A stretch of 40,141 nucleotides of DNA from Desulfobacteraceae bacterium. GTDB lineage: Bacteria > Desulfobacterota > Desulfobacteria > Desulfobacterales > Desulfobacteraceae. Every line of letters begins with the position of its first letter. Positions within the stretch are counted from its first letter, which is position 1. The notes under the pieces were generated by a model, which saw only the letters and a program-made list of their open reading frames with translations, was not told where the DNA came from and did no database searches. The stretch is taken from assembly GCA_016744295.1 (NCBI GenBank), contig JADGEQ010000054.1, positions 1 through 40,141 on the forward strand, in the 5' to 3' direction. The translations under genes were made by a program, and so were the position numbers. Below, piece after piece: positions 9,241 to 18,007 of the stretch.

Positions 9241-10947
9241 TTAGATTGTCTTTTCCCTTTCAACCGTTGCAATAAAAGGAGAGGGAAGAGGTACCTCGGG
9301 AAGTCCCAGAAGCAGTCTCGCCCTGTTCAACGCGGCATCTATATTACCGTGGAGGTTATCCTCGCCTATTTTGTAGTAGAGCCCTGATGTTTCCAGGGTG
9401 ATCAACGGTTGTGCATGGACTCCGGACAGCAGCAGGGTTGTACCGTCTTTATGGGTTTTTTCCACCAGTTCTTCCAGGGCGTGGAGGGCAGTGGCGTCGA
9501 TGAACAGGATGTGGCGGCACCGGATGATCAGCACCCTCGGCTTTTTTCCAACGATCTGAAGGGTATCTTTGAACCGGTTGGCAGCCCCGAAAAAAAAGGG
9601 GCCATGGATCTCGAACACCTCCACTCCTTCGGGTACCATGCGGTCCTTGAGGGAGTGGTTGTCCGGATTCATATGAACGGTGCTCTTACGGATGATGGTT
9701 GCCTTGGCCATGCGATCCATGAAGAGAATTGCACTGAGTACCACACCCGCCTCGATGGCAACTGTAAGATCCACGAACACGGTGAGAAAAAATGTGATGA
9801 GCAATATAAATATATCGTTTTTCGGGCTTTTGAAAAGCTTTAAAAAGTAGCGCCATTCACTCATGTGGTAGGCCACAACCATGAGGATAGCAGCCAGGGT
9901 GGCCATGGGAATACGGGTGGCCAATTTGCCGAAACAGATCATGATCAATAATAGGGTGATCGCATGGACAATACCTGCCACTGGCGTGGTACCGCCGCTC
10001 TTGATGTTGGTGGCTGTACGGGCAATGGCACCGGTGGCGGGAATTCCCCCGAATATCGGAACGATAATATTGGCGATGCCCTGGGCCACAAGCTCCATGT
10101 TGGAGTTGTGACGCTCTCCGGTGATACCATCGGCAACAACAGCGGAAAGAAGGGACTCAATGGCCGCCAGTATGGCGATGGTAAAGGCTGGGGCGCTTAG
10201 CTCCCGGATCATCTCAATGGTGACATGGGGAAATGATGGTTTGGGCAGCATGGTTGGAATGTTGCCAAACCTGCTGCCGATGGTATCCACGGGAAGGTCG
10301 AAAAGGGCCACAACCAGGGTGGTGGCAATGATGGCAATGACCGATCCTGGAATTTTTCGGGTCACCCGTGGCCAGAGGGTCATTATCACGAGGGTGGCGC
10401 CTCCCATGGCCATGGTGTTAAAATCCATGGTTGAGAAATTATGGACATAGGCAATGGATCCGTCGATAAAATCAGCCGAGCCATCGGGGATATTGAGACC
10501 GAAGAAATCCTTGATCTGGGTGGTGAAGATGATCAATGCGATACCGCTTGTAAACCCGACGGTCATGGGATAGGGAATAAACCGAATCGCTGCACCCAGC
10601 TTGGTCAATCCCATTAAAACAAGCAACACTCCAGCCATGATGGTTGCCACCATCAGCCCCTGGTATCCGAACTCTTGTACGATCCCGAACACAACAATGA
10701 TAAATGCCCCGGTGGGACCTCCAATCTGGACACGGCTTCCGCTGAACAGTGAAATTAAAAACCCTGCCACAACGGCTGTGTAAATACCCTGTTCCGGCTT
10801 TACACCCGAGGCAATGGCAAATGCTATTGCCAGAGGAAGGGCAACGATACCCACAATAATTCCGGCCATGATGTCATTTAGAAAATTCTGTCGGGAATAG
10901 AGCTTCCGAAACATGCAAAAAGACTTTGGGATAAAGCTAAAACCCAT
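9241..10947 (-). CDS. SulP-family anion transporter with STAS domain
   Basis: A 568-residue inner-membrane transporter of the SulP/SLC26 family, which moves sulfate, bicarbonate or other anions. The N-terminal membrane domain shows the usual start FLNDIMAGIIVGIVALPLA and the QIGGPTGAFI segment. The cytoplasmic STAS domain occupies about residues 430-545 with RCRHILFIDATALHALEEL; the usual DxSG of anti-sigma antagonists is here DATA. The start at 10947 has GAGGAG 7 bases upstream. It is a single gene, divergent from the cobalamin-riboswitch operon, and shares a 200-base intergenic region with it. In a sulfate reducer sulfate uptake is plausible, but bicarbonate uptake is equally possible. Confidence 0.9.
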   Translation of the reverse strand: MGFSFIPKSFCMFRKLYSRQNFLNDIMAGIIVGIVALPLAIAFAIASGVKPEQGIYTAVVAGFLISLFSGSRVQIGGPTGAFIIVVFGIVQEFGYQGLMVATIMAGVLLVLMGLTKLGAAIRFIPYPMTVGFTSGIALIIFTTQIKDFFGLNIPDGSADFIDGSIAYVHNFSTMDFNTMAMGGATLVIMTLWPRVTRKIPGSVIAIIATTLVVALFDLPVDTIGSRFGNIPTMLPKPSFPHVTIEMIRELSAPAFTIAILAAIESLLSAVVADGITGERHNSNMELVAQGIANIIVPIFGGIPATGAIARTATNIKSGGTTPVAGIVHAITLLLIMICFGKLATRIPMATLAAILMVVAYHMSEWRYFLKLFKSPKNDIFILLITFFLTVFVDLTVAIEAGVVLSAILFMDRMAKATIIRKSTVHMNPDNHSLKDRMVPEGVEVFEIHGPFFFGAANRFKDTLQIVGKKPRVLIIRCRHILFIDATALHALEELVEKTHKDGTTLLLSGVHAQPLITLETSGLYYKIGEDNLHGNIDAALNRARLLLGLPEVPLPSPFIATVEREKTI

Positions 10948-10970
10948 AACAAGCTCCTCAAAAATTAATA

Positions 10971-10984
10971 CAACTAATTAGTTG
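10971..10984. repeat. 14-bp perfect palindrome upstream of the SulP gene
   Basis: CAACTAATTAGTTG lies 24 bases before the SulP start codon on the minus strand. Its size and position fit an operator for a dimeric regulator, but no regulator is encoded nearby. Confidence 0.35.
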
Positions 10985-11142
10985 GATATCGAGTGATGTA
11001 GTGGGTCGGTCGAAGGGCGGCGCAAACCATTCTGCAATCAGGGGATAGAAACTAAACGCTAATCTAACAGTACAAACAAAAGCGATTATTTAGCACAGTT
11101 GGAATAGAAGTCAAGGGGAAATATAACGCCCTAATAAAGATC

Positions 11143-11171
11143 TTGACATTTGCTTATTTGTTTTAGATAAA
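11143..11171 (+). promoter_or_regulatory. Sigma-70-type promoter of riboswitch 1
   Basis: TTGACA at 11143-11148 and GATAAA at 11166-11171 are separated by 17 bases, and the riboswitch begins 6 bases after the -10 box. The spacing and the perfect -35 box support a constitutive promoter with control passed to the riboswitch. Confidence 0.65.
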
Positions 11172-11176
11172 CAAGT

Positions 11177-11340
11177 ACATTCAGGTGCCGCAAAAGGCAT
11201 AATAGGGAACTCCTGTTAAAATCAGGGACGGGCCCGCCGCTGTAATCGGAGACGAACACTGCACGAATGTCACTGGCTGTACAAGCCGGGAAGACGCAGT
11301 CATTAGGATAACCCGAAAGTCAGAAGACCTGCCTGGATGT
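11177..11340 (+). promoter_or_regulatory. Cobalamin riboswitch 1 (upstream of the DUF2162-ExbB-CobN operon)
   Basis: The sequence has the conserved elements in order: CAGGTGCC, GGGAACTCCTG, GACGGGCCCGCCGCTGTAA, a ATGTCACTGGC element, GGGAAGACGCAG, and the B12-box variant AGTCAGAAGACCTGCC. The outer P1 stem forms between 11177-11185 (ACATTCAGG) and 11332-11340 (CCTGGATGT). Binding of a cobalamin form is expected to lower expression of the genes downstream. A terminator follows 67 bases later. Confidence 0.95.
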
Positions 11341-11407
11341 GAGTTAAGTATTGTTTTCCCCGTGGACAAGGGAGGGACAAATCCAATCTGTGGACAAATC
11401 AGGGAAT

Positions 11408-11446
11408 CCCAGATCATTAATATTAATGGTCCGGGGTTTTTTTTTT
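11408..11446 (+). terminator. Intrinsic terminator in the expression platform of riboswitch 1
   Basis: A 12-bp stem with one mismatch (11408-11419 with 11424-11435) and a 4-base loop is followed by a run of ten T. It lies between the riboswitch and the first gene, so cobalamin control probably works by premature termination. The hairpin closely resembles the one after riboswitch 2. Confidence 0.85.
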
Positions 11447-11491
11447 GCGACTCCCCGGCAGAAAACTCTATGTCGGATGAGTATTAACTAA

Positions 11492-12205
11492 ATGGAAATC
11501 AAATCACTGATACTGGGCCTGTTTTTGTCCTCCGCCGCTTTTGCCCTTAAAAGCGGCGGGGGCTTAGGTGTTGTGTTCCTCCAGGCACCGGGCAAAACCC
11601 GGAGACTCCTTTCAATAATAGTGTTCATGGCAGGGTATGCCATTGTCTTTGCTGCCGCCGCCCTGATCCTTTCCAGGGTGGATTTCATGGATCATGTGGA
11701 TCTTGTCCAAACATTTTTCAGAAGCGGCATGACCCTCCATTTTATTCTGGCACTCCTTTTGGCAGGGTGGGGAATTCATCTGCTCAAAGATTCCGGGAAT
11801 TCAAAACAAGCCACCAGGGGGTGGATTCCCCTGGTGGTGCCTTGCCCGGTCTGTTTTTCCGTCATTCTCCTGTCTTGCAGTTTTGTGGGAGCCCTGTATC
11901 CGGATCAGCCCATGATTTTTTTTGCACTCTATGCAGGATTCATCCTTATCAGCCTTGGGGTGGCCTTCTGCGTTGCCGGGCTCTGGGAACCGGCCGCTGT
12001 CAGGCCGTTTTTAGGTATTTTGATGCTTTTTCTTGCCTGTTACTTTGGCTTGTCCGTCATCGTGATCCCCCAGTTTGCAGATCTGGATAAAATTTACAGG
12101 ATATCCAGGAATGAGGTTGAAATGTCCCGGCAGACAATCGTTCTGACCATCCTGTGCATTGGCGCTGTTATCATCGGTTTTATCAACCCTTTTAAAAGAG
12201 AATAA
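11492..12205 (+). CDS. DUF2162-type polytopic membrane protein
   Basis: A 237-residue inner-membrane protein with about seven hydrophobic segments, including a first helix ending in a glycine-rich turn (LKSGGGLG) and a PCPVCFS motif near residue 124 inside a helix. I recognise it as DUF2162-like, a putative transporter family. Its recurrent neighbours are an ExbB-like channel, a DUF2149 protein and a CobN-like chelatase, exactly as here. It is the first gene after riboswitch 1 and its terminator, and ends 2 bases before the ExbB-like gene. The paired cysteines in a membrane helix recall metal or thiol transfer proteins, but the activity is unknown. The ribosome binding site is poor. The operon assignment is strong, the function not. 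Confidence 0.72.
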   Translation: MEIKSLILGLFLSSAAFALKSGGGLGVVFLQAPGKTRRLLSIIVFMAGYAIVFAAAALILSRVDFMDHVDLVQTFFRSGMTLHFILALLLAGWGIHLLKDSGNSKQATRGWIPLVVPCPVCFSVILLSCSFVGALYPDQPMIFFALYAGFILISLGVAFCVAGLWEPAAVRPFLGILMLFLACYFGLSVIVIPQFADLDKIYRISRNEVEMSRQTIVLTILCIGAVIIGFINPFKRE

Positions 12206-12207
12206 TT

Positions 12208-12810
12208 ATGCAGATCCTAGCTGTTTTAAAAACATTTATCTATATTATTGCCACCTCACTTTTCCTGCCGGTATTGCTGATTCTGTCCGCCCTTTTTGTC
12301 TGGATGCTGGTTTATTCCGGCACTTTTTTCAAATCATGGCTTCAAAGAAGCCGGCTCAAAAAAAAAGGGGAAAACCTGCCGGAAAAAATTCTTTCCGGTC
12401 AGTACAAGGACAGCCTTCCCATCAGGGTGGTGAATATTTTAAACCGGCTTGAATCGATGAAGGGCAATACCGCTTCCGTTCAGGTACTGAACCTGATCAG
12501 GGATACCGAGCACCGGATGTTCACCTCCCTGGATGGGTTGAAAATAATGATCCGCATCGGGCCGGGCCTGGGTCTCATCGGCACCCTCATTCCCATGGGT
12601 ACGGGGCTTGCCTCCCTGGGTCAGGGGGATTTAACGCAATTGAGCCAGGACCTGGTGGTGGCCTTTACCACAACGGTTGTGGGCATGGCCTTAGGGCTTC
12701 TGGCCTATTTTTACTTTACCATTCAATGCCGGTGGGTGGAGCAGGATATCAAAAATGTACAATTAGCGGCCCAGCTGCTCATGGGAGAAACAGGCCATGA
12801 GATATCTTAA
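12208..12810 (+). CDS. MotA/TolQ/ExbB-type proton channel protein
   Basis: A 200-residue protein with three expected membrane helices (about residues 12-40, 115-140, 150-175). It has the family signature around residues 110-145, with GPGLGLIGTLIPMG followed by LASLGQGDL and, in the last helix, TTTVVGMALGLLAYFYF. Proteins of this family form the stator that passes protons across the inner membrane and drives a partner. The partner here is probably the overlapping DUF2149 gene, which has the single-helix layout of ExbD. Genes are 2 bases apart upstream and overlap by 14 bases downstream, so translation is coupled. It differs from the canonical exbB near 39.4 kb and presumably powers the CobN-like protein rather than, or as well as, TonB. 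Confidence 0.88.
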   Translation: MQILAVLKTFIYIIATSLFLPVLLILSALFVWMLVYSGTFFKSWLQRSRLKKKGENLPEKILSGQYKDSLPIRVVNILNRLESMKGNTASVQVLNLIRDTEHRMFTSLDGLKIMIRIGPGLGLIGTLIPMGTGLASLGQGDLTQLSQDLVVAFTTTVVGMALGLLAYFYFTIQCRWVEQDIKNVQLAAQLLMGETGHEIS

Positions 12811-13132
12811 GCCTGCACAGAGCCTAAACACAGGATTGTCCGACAATGACCCCATGTCCGGTGTGGCCAATCTGTTTGACCTGGGCCTTGTCTTTATTGT
12901 GGGGCTGTTGATGGCATTGTTCGGGGCCTATCACCTGGAAGACCTCCTGTCCCAGACATCGGAACTGACCCTTATCAAAAAATCAGCCGACGGGCAGATA
13001 GAGCTTATCGAAAAAAAGGGGAAAAAGATCACTGCTGTAAAAATGACCAAGGAAACTGCCAAGGGCAGAGGAGAGCGCCTTGGCACCGCCTATAAACTTG
13101 AAAACGGATCCATGATTTATATCCCGGATTAA
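12797..13132 (+). CDS. DUF2149 protein, ExbD-like partner
   Basis: A 111-residue protein with one N-terminal membrane helix (about residues 29-47) preceded by DPMSGVANLFDLGLVF, and a C-terminal soluble domain ending in GERLGTAYKLENGSMIYIP. Both stretches match DUF2149 proteins, and the layout is that of ExbD/TolR: a short cytoplasmic end, one helix with a nearby acidic residue (D28), and a periplasmic domain. It overlaps the ExbB-like gene by 14 bases. I infer that the two form a proton-driven motor. It precedes the CobN-like gene by 42 bases. Confidence 0.8.
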   Translation: MRYLKPAQSLNTGLSDNDPMSGVANLFDLGLVFIVGLLMALFGAYHLEDLLSQTSELTLIKKSADGQIELIEKKGKKITAVKMTKETAKGRGERLGTAYKLENGSMIYIPD

Positions 13133-13174
13133 CCCCGGGCATACCTGTCTCATCTGCAAAAGGAAATTGTATCC

Positions 13175-16100
13175 ATGACCCATTTAAAACACCTGTGCCT
13201 GCGCTTTTTATGCTTTGTTTCATGCCTGGTGTCATCTCTTTTAATATTAGCACCATTGCCGGCCATATCAGCGGACATCGCCTTTTTGGTTCTGGATGCC
13301 AATTCCCGTGTGGCAGGTCTGGCAATTGAACAAATCGATCTGCCCGTCAACATTCAGCTGATCACGGCCGATGAAATCACAGAGCATCCTGAACAGGCAA
13401 GGGCAGATATTGATGGGGCCAAAATTATTCTGGTGGATGTCATGGGCCGGGAACTTGCATCCTTTATTACCCAGATTGATCCCGGATCAAAAATCATCTA
13501 TGCCCTGCGCGGCTCCCTGGATGATGATCTCTTGAAAAAAAAGGAATTTCTCTTTGATGAGAAAATATCTGCTTATTACCAACATCTGTCCCTGAAAAAC
13601 ATTCAAAACATGCTGCGCCTTGTGGCCCACCGCCACATGAACAAGGGGATCGCCTATGAACCGGTGGTAAAGAAGCCGGCCTCAGGTCTTTACCACCCCG
13701 ATGCAAAACAATTGTTTACAAAGGTAGACGCCTATCTTGCCTGGCAAAAACGACAGCCCGGGTTTGATGTCCTGCGACCGACCATTGGATTCTGTTTTTT
13801 TTCATCTTCTCTGACCCCGGGTCAAAAGGAACCCATTGATTATTTAATCCACCACCTTGAATCGGAAGGATTCAATGTGTTGCCCTGTTTTGGCAAAGAG
13901 CAAGAGATTCTCTCCTCTTTTTTACTCGACCAAAAAGGTATCTCCCGGGTTAATATGATCCTGGCCTTTTCCTTTAAATTTCATAATGCCTTGACCCCGG
14001 AATTGGGAACGCTGTTGTCCAAGCTTGACGTTCCGGTTATCTCCGGGGTCAGCCTGTACAAGGACAGGATTGACCAATGGCGCAAAAACCCTGTGGGCAT
14101 TGATACGCTTGAGGTGGCCTGGTCCCTGGCAGTCCCGGAAATATCAGGATTATTTGAACCCACGGTACTGTCTGCCAAGGAAAAAAGGGTGGACCCCAAA
14201 ACCGGCAGACCCTATTTTTTAAGCCGTCCTGTCATTGAAAACATGGACCGGCTCATTCCCCGGCTCAAAAAATGGATAACCCTTCAACAAAAACCCAATA
14301 AAGACAAACGGGTTGCCATCCTGTTCTACAACCACCACCAGGGCAAACAGAATATTGGCGCCTCCTATCTGAATGTGTTCAAAAGCCTTGAACAGATCAT
14401 GGCAGCCTTAAAAAAGGCGGGATATACAACGGGAAAAACCTTGTCCCAAGCACGGATAAAAGAACTGATCCTGTCCTCTGCCAGGAACATCGGTTCCTGG
14501 GCACCGGGTGAACTGGATAAAATGGTGTCAACGGGCGCGCTTATCCACCTGCCCGTTGACACCTACAATCACTGGTTCGAATCTCTTCCTGAAGCGTTTA
14601 AGGAAAAGGTTATCGAGCAGTGGGGGGAACCTGAGCAGTCCGGGATAATGAAACAGGGCAATGATTTCATTATCCCGGCTGTCCAGGTTAACAACATTTT
14701 GCTACTGCCAGAGCCCGCCCGGGGCTGGGGAGATGACCCCATGAAACTCTACCATGACACCACCCTGTTTCCCCACCACCAATATCTGGCGGTTTATCTC
14801 TGGCTGTCAAATAAATTCAAGGCCGATGCCATGATTCATCTGGGCACCCACTCCACCTATGAATGGACCCCTGGCAAGCAGGCGGGTCTCGCGCCTGCCT
14901 GTTCGCCGGAAGTGCTGATAACCGATATTCCCAACCTCTATCCCTATATTGTGGACGATGTGGGCGAAGGTATCCAGGCCAAACGCCGGGGAAGGGGGGT
15001 GATCATTTCCCACCTCACCCCCACCCTGAAACAGGCCGACCTTACCCAAGCGTACTGCCGGATGGCAGACCTGGCAAACGAGTACTCCCTTGCCAGGTCA
15101 ATGGGAAGCCCCACAGCTACTGAAAAATATAAGGAACTTATTGTCCTTGCCCAGGAGACAGGAATTCTGGCGGACCTGAAAGACAGCATCCCAAAAAACA
15201 ATATAGGAAACAGCCCAGCTGATCCGGATCAAATGGTCCACACCCTGGGCCACTATCTGGAAGAGATCAGAGAAAACCTTATTCCCTATGGTATGCACAC
15301 CTTTGGCACCTCCCCGGGCTCTGATGAAACCGTTGAGATGTCAGGGGCTATCCAGAAAAACAACCCCAAAATTGCACAAACAGACTTGTCCAACCGCCTG
15401 GCCCGGTCCGGACCCAATGAAATGGCCAGCCTGATCCAGGGGCTGTCTGGCCGGTATATCCCCCCGGGCCAGGGAAACGACCCGGTGCGAAATCCCGACG
15501 CCCTGCCCACGGGAAAAAACTTTTACGGGTTCAACCCAAACAAGCTGCCCAGCCCTGCTGCCTGGGACTTAGGCAAACGAGCAGCCCAACAAATTATTAA
15601 CAACCATTTGGATAAAAACAATGCCTACCCCCAAAAAGTGGCCGTCATCCTCTGGGCCGTTGAAAGCCTGCGAAATGAAGGCGTAAACGAAGCCACCATC
15701 ATGTATCTTGTGGGCACCCGTCCCCGGTGGTCAAAAACTGGACGGGTTCTGGGAGTTGACCTTATTCCGGGGAAAAAGCTTGGCCGGCCCAGAATTGATG
15801 TGATGATCAATGCCTCTGGCCTTTACAGGGATCTGTTCCCGGAAAAACTGACCTATCTTGACAAGGCCATTGCCCTTGCTGCTAAGCAGATTGATGTTGA
15901 AAACCTCATCGCCCGCCACACGGCACAAATCAAGACCCGACTCATCAAACAGGGAATGAACTCAGAAAAGGCAGACCAGATGTCTAGGTTCCGCATCTTT
16001 TCCGAAACCCCGGGATCCTATGGAAACGGGGTCTCGGAAATGGCCTCGGGCTCGTCCAAGTGGGACAAGCCGGACCAGGTGGTGGATGTGTTTGAGAACC

Positions 16101-17134
16101 GCATGGGATTTGCCTTCGGCCAGAATAAATGGGGGATTCGGGCAAGGGCTGTTTTAAAGGAACAATTGTCCCAGGTGGATGTCACCGTCCATTCCCGCTC
16201 TTCCAATGTCTACGGCCTGTTGGACAATGATGACATGTTCCAATATCTGGGCGGGCTGTCCATGGCGGTTCGCAAAGAATCGGGCAAACCCCCTGAAACC
16301 CTGATCACCCAGCAGCAGAAAAAAGGCCGGGTCCAGGTGGAAGACATGGGCAAAACCCTGGGTCGTGAAATGCGCTCCCGCTATCTGAACCCCAAATGGA
16401 TACAGGGAATGAAGGGTGAAGACTATGCCGGGGCCAAGGCCATGTCCGACTACGTGGAATATCTATGGGGCTGGAACATGACCACCCCGGAAAAGGTGGA
16501 TGGAACCAAGTGGCAGCAAACCTATGAGGTCTATGTCAAAGATAAGTATGGTCTTCAAATGGAAAAATTTTTTAAAAGGTCTTCTCCCTGGGCATTTCAG
16601 TCCATCACCGGCCGAATGCTGGAAACAAGCAGAAAAGGCTATTGGAAACCCGACCCCAAGGTTCTGGAAAACCTGGCAGCCCGATATGCCAAAAGTATTA
16701 TTCAAAAAGGGATTGCCTGCTGCGACCATACCTGCAACAACCCCCTGCTCAACCAGATGGTGGTCTCGATCATTTCCATCCCCGGGGTCCTGAGCCCGGA
16801 CCTTGTTGCCCAGTTTAAACTGGCCGTTGAACAGATGGCCAAACAACCATTGGACGAGCAAGTGTCAGAACGCAAGGTTTTGCTCGAACAATTGGCCGCC
16901 CCGGCATCGGAAAAGAAAAAACCAACCCCGTCAGATGCTTCTCAGTCCAACAAAGCCCTAGCCGAAAAATCCGACCAACCGGACAACCTTGATGTGGTGG
17001 AAGGGTATAAAATGGAAAACATAAAAAAAAATGAAGATACCACCCAGATGACCTCCTCGGGCATTGAATGGATGGCCATCCTTGCCGTATTTGCAATTAT
17101 GGGCCTTGCCGCCTTCGGTGCCCGGAAAAATTAG
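13175..17134 (+). CDS. Exported, membrane-anchored CobN-like metal chelatase
   Basis: A 1319-residue CobN/magnesium-chelatase H-subunit family protein. Conserved blocks are visible: HLGTHSTYEWTPGKQ near residue 555, YPYIVDDVGEGIQAKRRGRG just after, RPRIDVMINASGLYRDLFPE near 871, ETPGSYGNGVSEMA near 945, and LLDNDDMFQYLGGL near 1020. Unlike cytosolic CobN it starts with a signal peptide (residues 1-33, ending in PAISA) and ends with a lysine/proline-rich linker and a single membrane helix (about 1296-1313) followed by ARKN, so the chelatase body should lie in the periplasm. No CobS or CobT ATPase is encoded nearby; instead an ExbB/DUF2149 pair precedes it. The closest described analogue is HmuS, the CobN-like protein of Bacteroidetes haem uptake operons. 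Cobalamin-riboswitch control points to a corrinoid or cobalt substrate. The ribosome binding site AAAGGAA is 11 bases upstream. Direction of reaction, insertion or removal, is unknown. Confidence 0.88.
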   Translation: MTHLKHLCLRFLCFVSCLVSSLLILAPLPAISADIAFLVLDANSRVAGLAIEQIDLPVNIQLITADEITEHPEQARADIDGAKIILVDVMGRELASFITQIDPGSKIIYALRGSLDDDLLKKKEFLFDEKISAYYQHLSLKNIQNMLRLVAHRHMNKGIAYEPVVKKPASGLYHPDAKQLFTKVDAYLAWQKRQPGFDVLRPTIGFCFFSSSLTPGQKEPIDYLIHHLESEGFNVLPCFGKEQEILSSFLLDQKGISRVNMILAFSFKFHNALTPELGTLLSKLDVPVISGVSLYKDRIDQWRKNPVGIDTLEVAWSLAVPEISGLFEPTVLSAKEKRVDPKTGRPYFLSRPVIENMDRLIPRLKKWITLQQKPNKDKRVAILFYNHHQGKQNIGASYLNVFKSLEQIMAALKKAGYTTGKTLSQARIKELILSSARNIGSWAPGELDKMVSTGALIHLPVDTYNHWFESLPEAFKEKVIEQWGEPEQSGIMKQGNDFIIPAVQVNNILLLPEPARGWGDDPMKLYHDTTLFPHHQYLAVYLWLSNKFKADAMIHLGTHSTYEWTPGKQAGLAPACSPEVLITDIPNLYPYIVDDVGEGIQAKRRGRGVIISHLTPTLKQADLTQAYCRMADLANEYSLARSMGSPTATEKYKELIVLAQETGILADLKDSIPKNNIGNSPADPDQMVHTLGHYLEEIRENLIPYGMHTFGTSPGSDETVEMSGAIQKNNPKIAQTDLSNRLARSGPNEMASLIQGLSGRYIPPGQGNDPVRNPDALPTGKNFYGFNPNKLPSPAAWDLGKRAAQQIINNHLDKNNAYPQKVAVILWAVESLRNEGVNEATIMYLVGTRPRWSKTGRVLGVDLIPGKKLGRPRIDVMINASGLYRDLFPEKLTYLDKAIALAAKQIDVENLIARHTAQIKTRLIKQGMNSEKADQMSRFRIFSETPGSYGNGVSEMASGSSKWDKPDQVVDVFENRMGFAFGQNKWGIRARAVLKEQLSQVDVTVHSRSSNVYGLLDNDDMFQYLGGLSMAVRKESGKPPETLITQQQKKGRVQVEDMGKTLGREMRSRYLNPKWIQGMKGEDYAGAKAMSDYVEYLWGWNMTTPEKVDGTKWQQTYEVYVKDKYGLQMEKFFKRSSPWAFQSITGRMLETSRKGYWKPDPKVLENLAARYAKSIIQKGIACCDHTCNNPLLNQMVVSIISIPGVLSPDLVAQFKLAVEQMAKQPLDEQVSERKVLLEQLAAPASEKKKPTPSDASQSNKALAEKSDQPDNLDVVEGYKMENIKKNEDTTQMTSSGIEWMAILAVFAIMGLAAFGARKN

Positions 17135-17137
17135 ACC

Positions 17138-18007
17138 ATGAAAAAAATTTTATTTGTATATTGTTTTTTAGCCCTCTGCCTTTTTCCGGCCCCTCTTTTT
17201 TCCACCCCCCTGGATGCAGGATTCCTGTATTTTAAATTTTTGGACATGAAAAAAGAGAAGAACGGCCAGGTGTCCCAGGCCATTGAACTGATCTGCACAG
17301 ACCCGAAGGCTGGCCCTGTAAACCTCTTGTACCAGGAAGATCAGAACCCGACTGTCTTTTGGGCACCTGTGACCAATGGGATTGTCACCCTCTTTGCCCA
17401 TAGGCCAAGCCGGATCCGGCTGTTTGCCGTTGCCTTAAACCAAACCGCCCTCCCCAAAACCCTGGTGGCCCATACCAACCTGGTATTGTTTGGAAAATCT
17501 TCAACTCCTGCCCCCAGAGTTATGGCAGATGATCTCCATGCCAATCTGTTCACCCTGCTGCCGACCATTCAGTTGATGTCGCCTGAACGCTATTATTGGC
17601 ACCAGACAGGGCAGCCCTTACGGTTTCGAATTCAATCCCCCCCTGCCCTGGTATCCGCTGATCCGTCATCCCAATTACCCGCTGTCAGGTCTGTTCCCCA
17701 AATGGCGGTCCTTGAAAAGGATGTGATACGCTCTCTGAAACTGGACCCGGCCTTGGAATTTTCCCATACACCGCCCCATGACCAGCGTCTTAGAAAGGCA
17801 GGTGCGACTGCCATTCGCCAGGACACCTTGTATACACGCATGAAGGACAAAACCATGGAATACGCCCTGACCTATACACTGGTGCTGCACAGGTCCAGAC
17901 ATGGGTTTAACAACCCCATTGCCGGGGCACTTGCCTGGGGGGCAAGTCTAATTTTTTTCACAGGTCTGATCCTGAAAAAAAGGAGAACCCCATGGTGGAA
18001 AAGATAA
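17138..18007 (+). CDS. Unknown exported protein with C-terminal membrane helix
   Basis: A 289-residue protein that I do not recognise. It has a signal peptide (about residues 1-23, ending LFSTP), a long polar region with few cysteines, and a single hydrophobic helix near the C-terminus (about 262-280) followed by KKRRTPWWKR, so it should sit in the periplasm anchored to the inner membrane with a positive cytoplasmic end. This is the same topology as the CobN-like protein encoded 3 bases upstream. It overlaps the polyferredoxin gene by 16 bases. The position suggests a periplasmic partner or substrate-binding subunit of the chelatase. No motif gives a function. Confidence 0.75.
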   Translation: MKKILFVYCFLALCLFPAPLFSTPLDAGFLYFKFLDMKKEKNGQVSQAIELICTDPKAGPVNLLYQEDQNPTVFWAPVTNGIVTLFAHRPSRIRLFAVALNQTALPKTLVAHTNLVLFGKSSTPAPRVMADDLHANLFTLLPTIQLMSPERYYWHQTGQPLRFRIQSPPALVSADPSSQLPAVRSVPQMAVLEKDVIRSLKLDPALEFSHTPPHDQRLRKAGATAIRQDTLYTRMKDKTMEYALTYTLVLHRSRHGFNNPIAGALAWGASLIFFTGLILKKRRTPWWKR

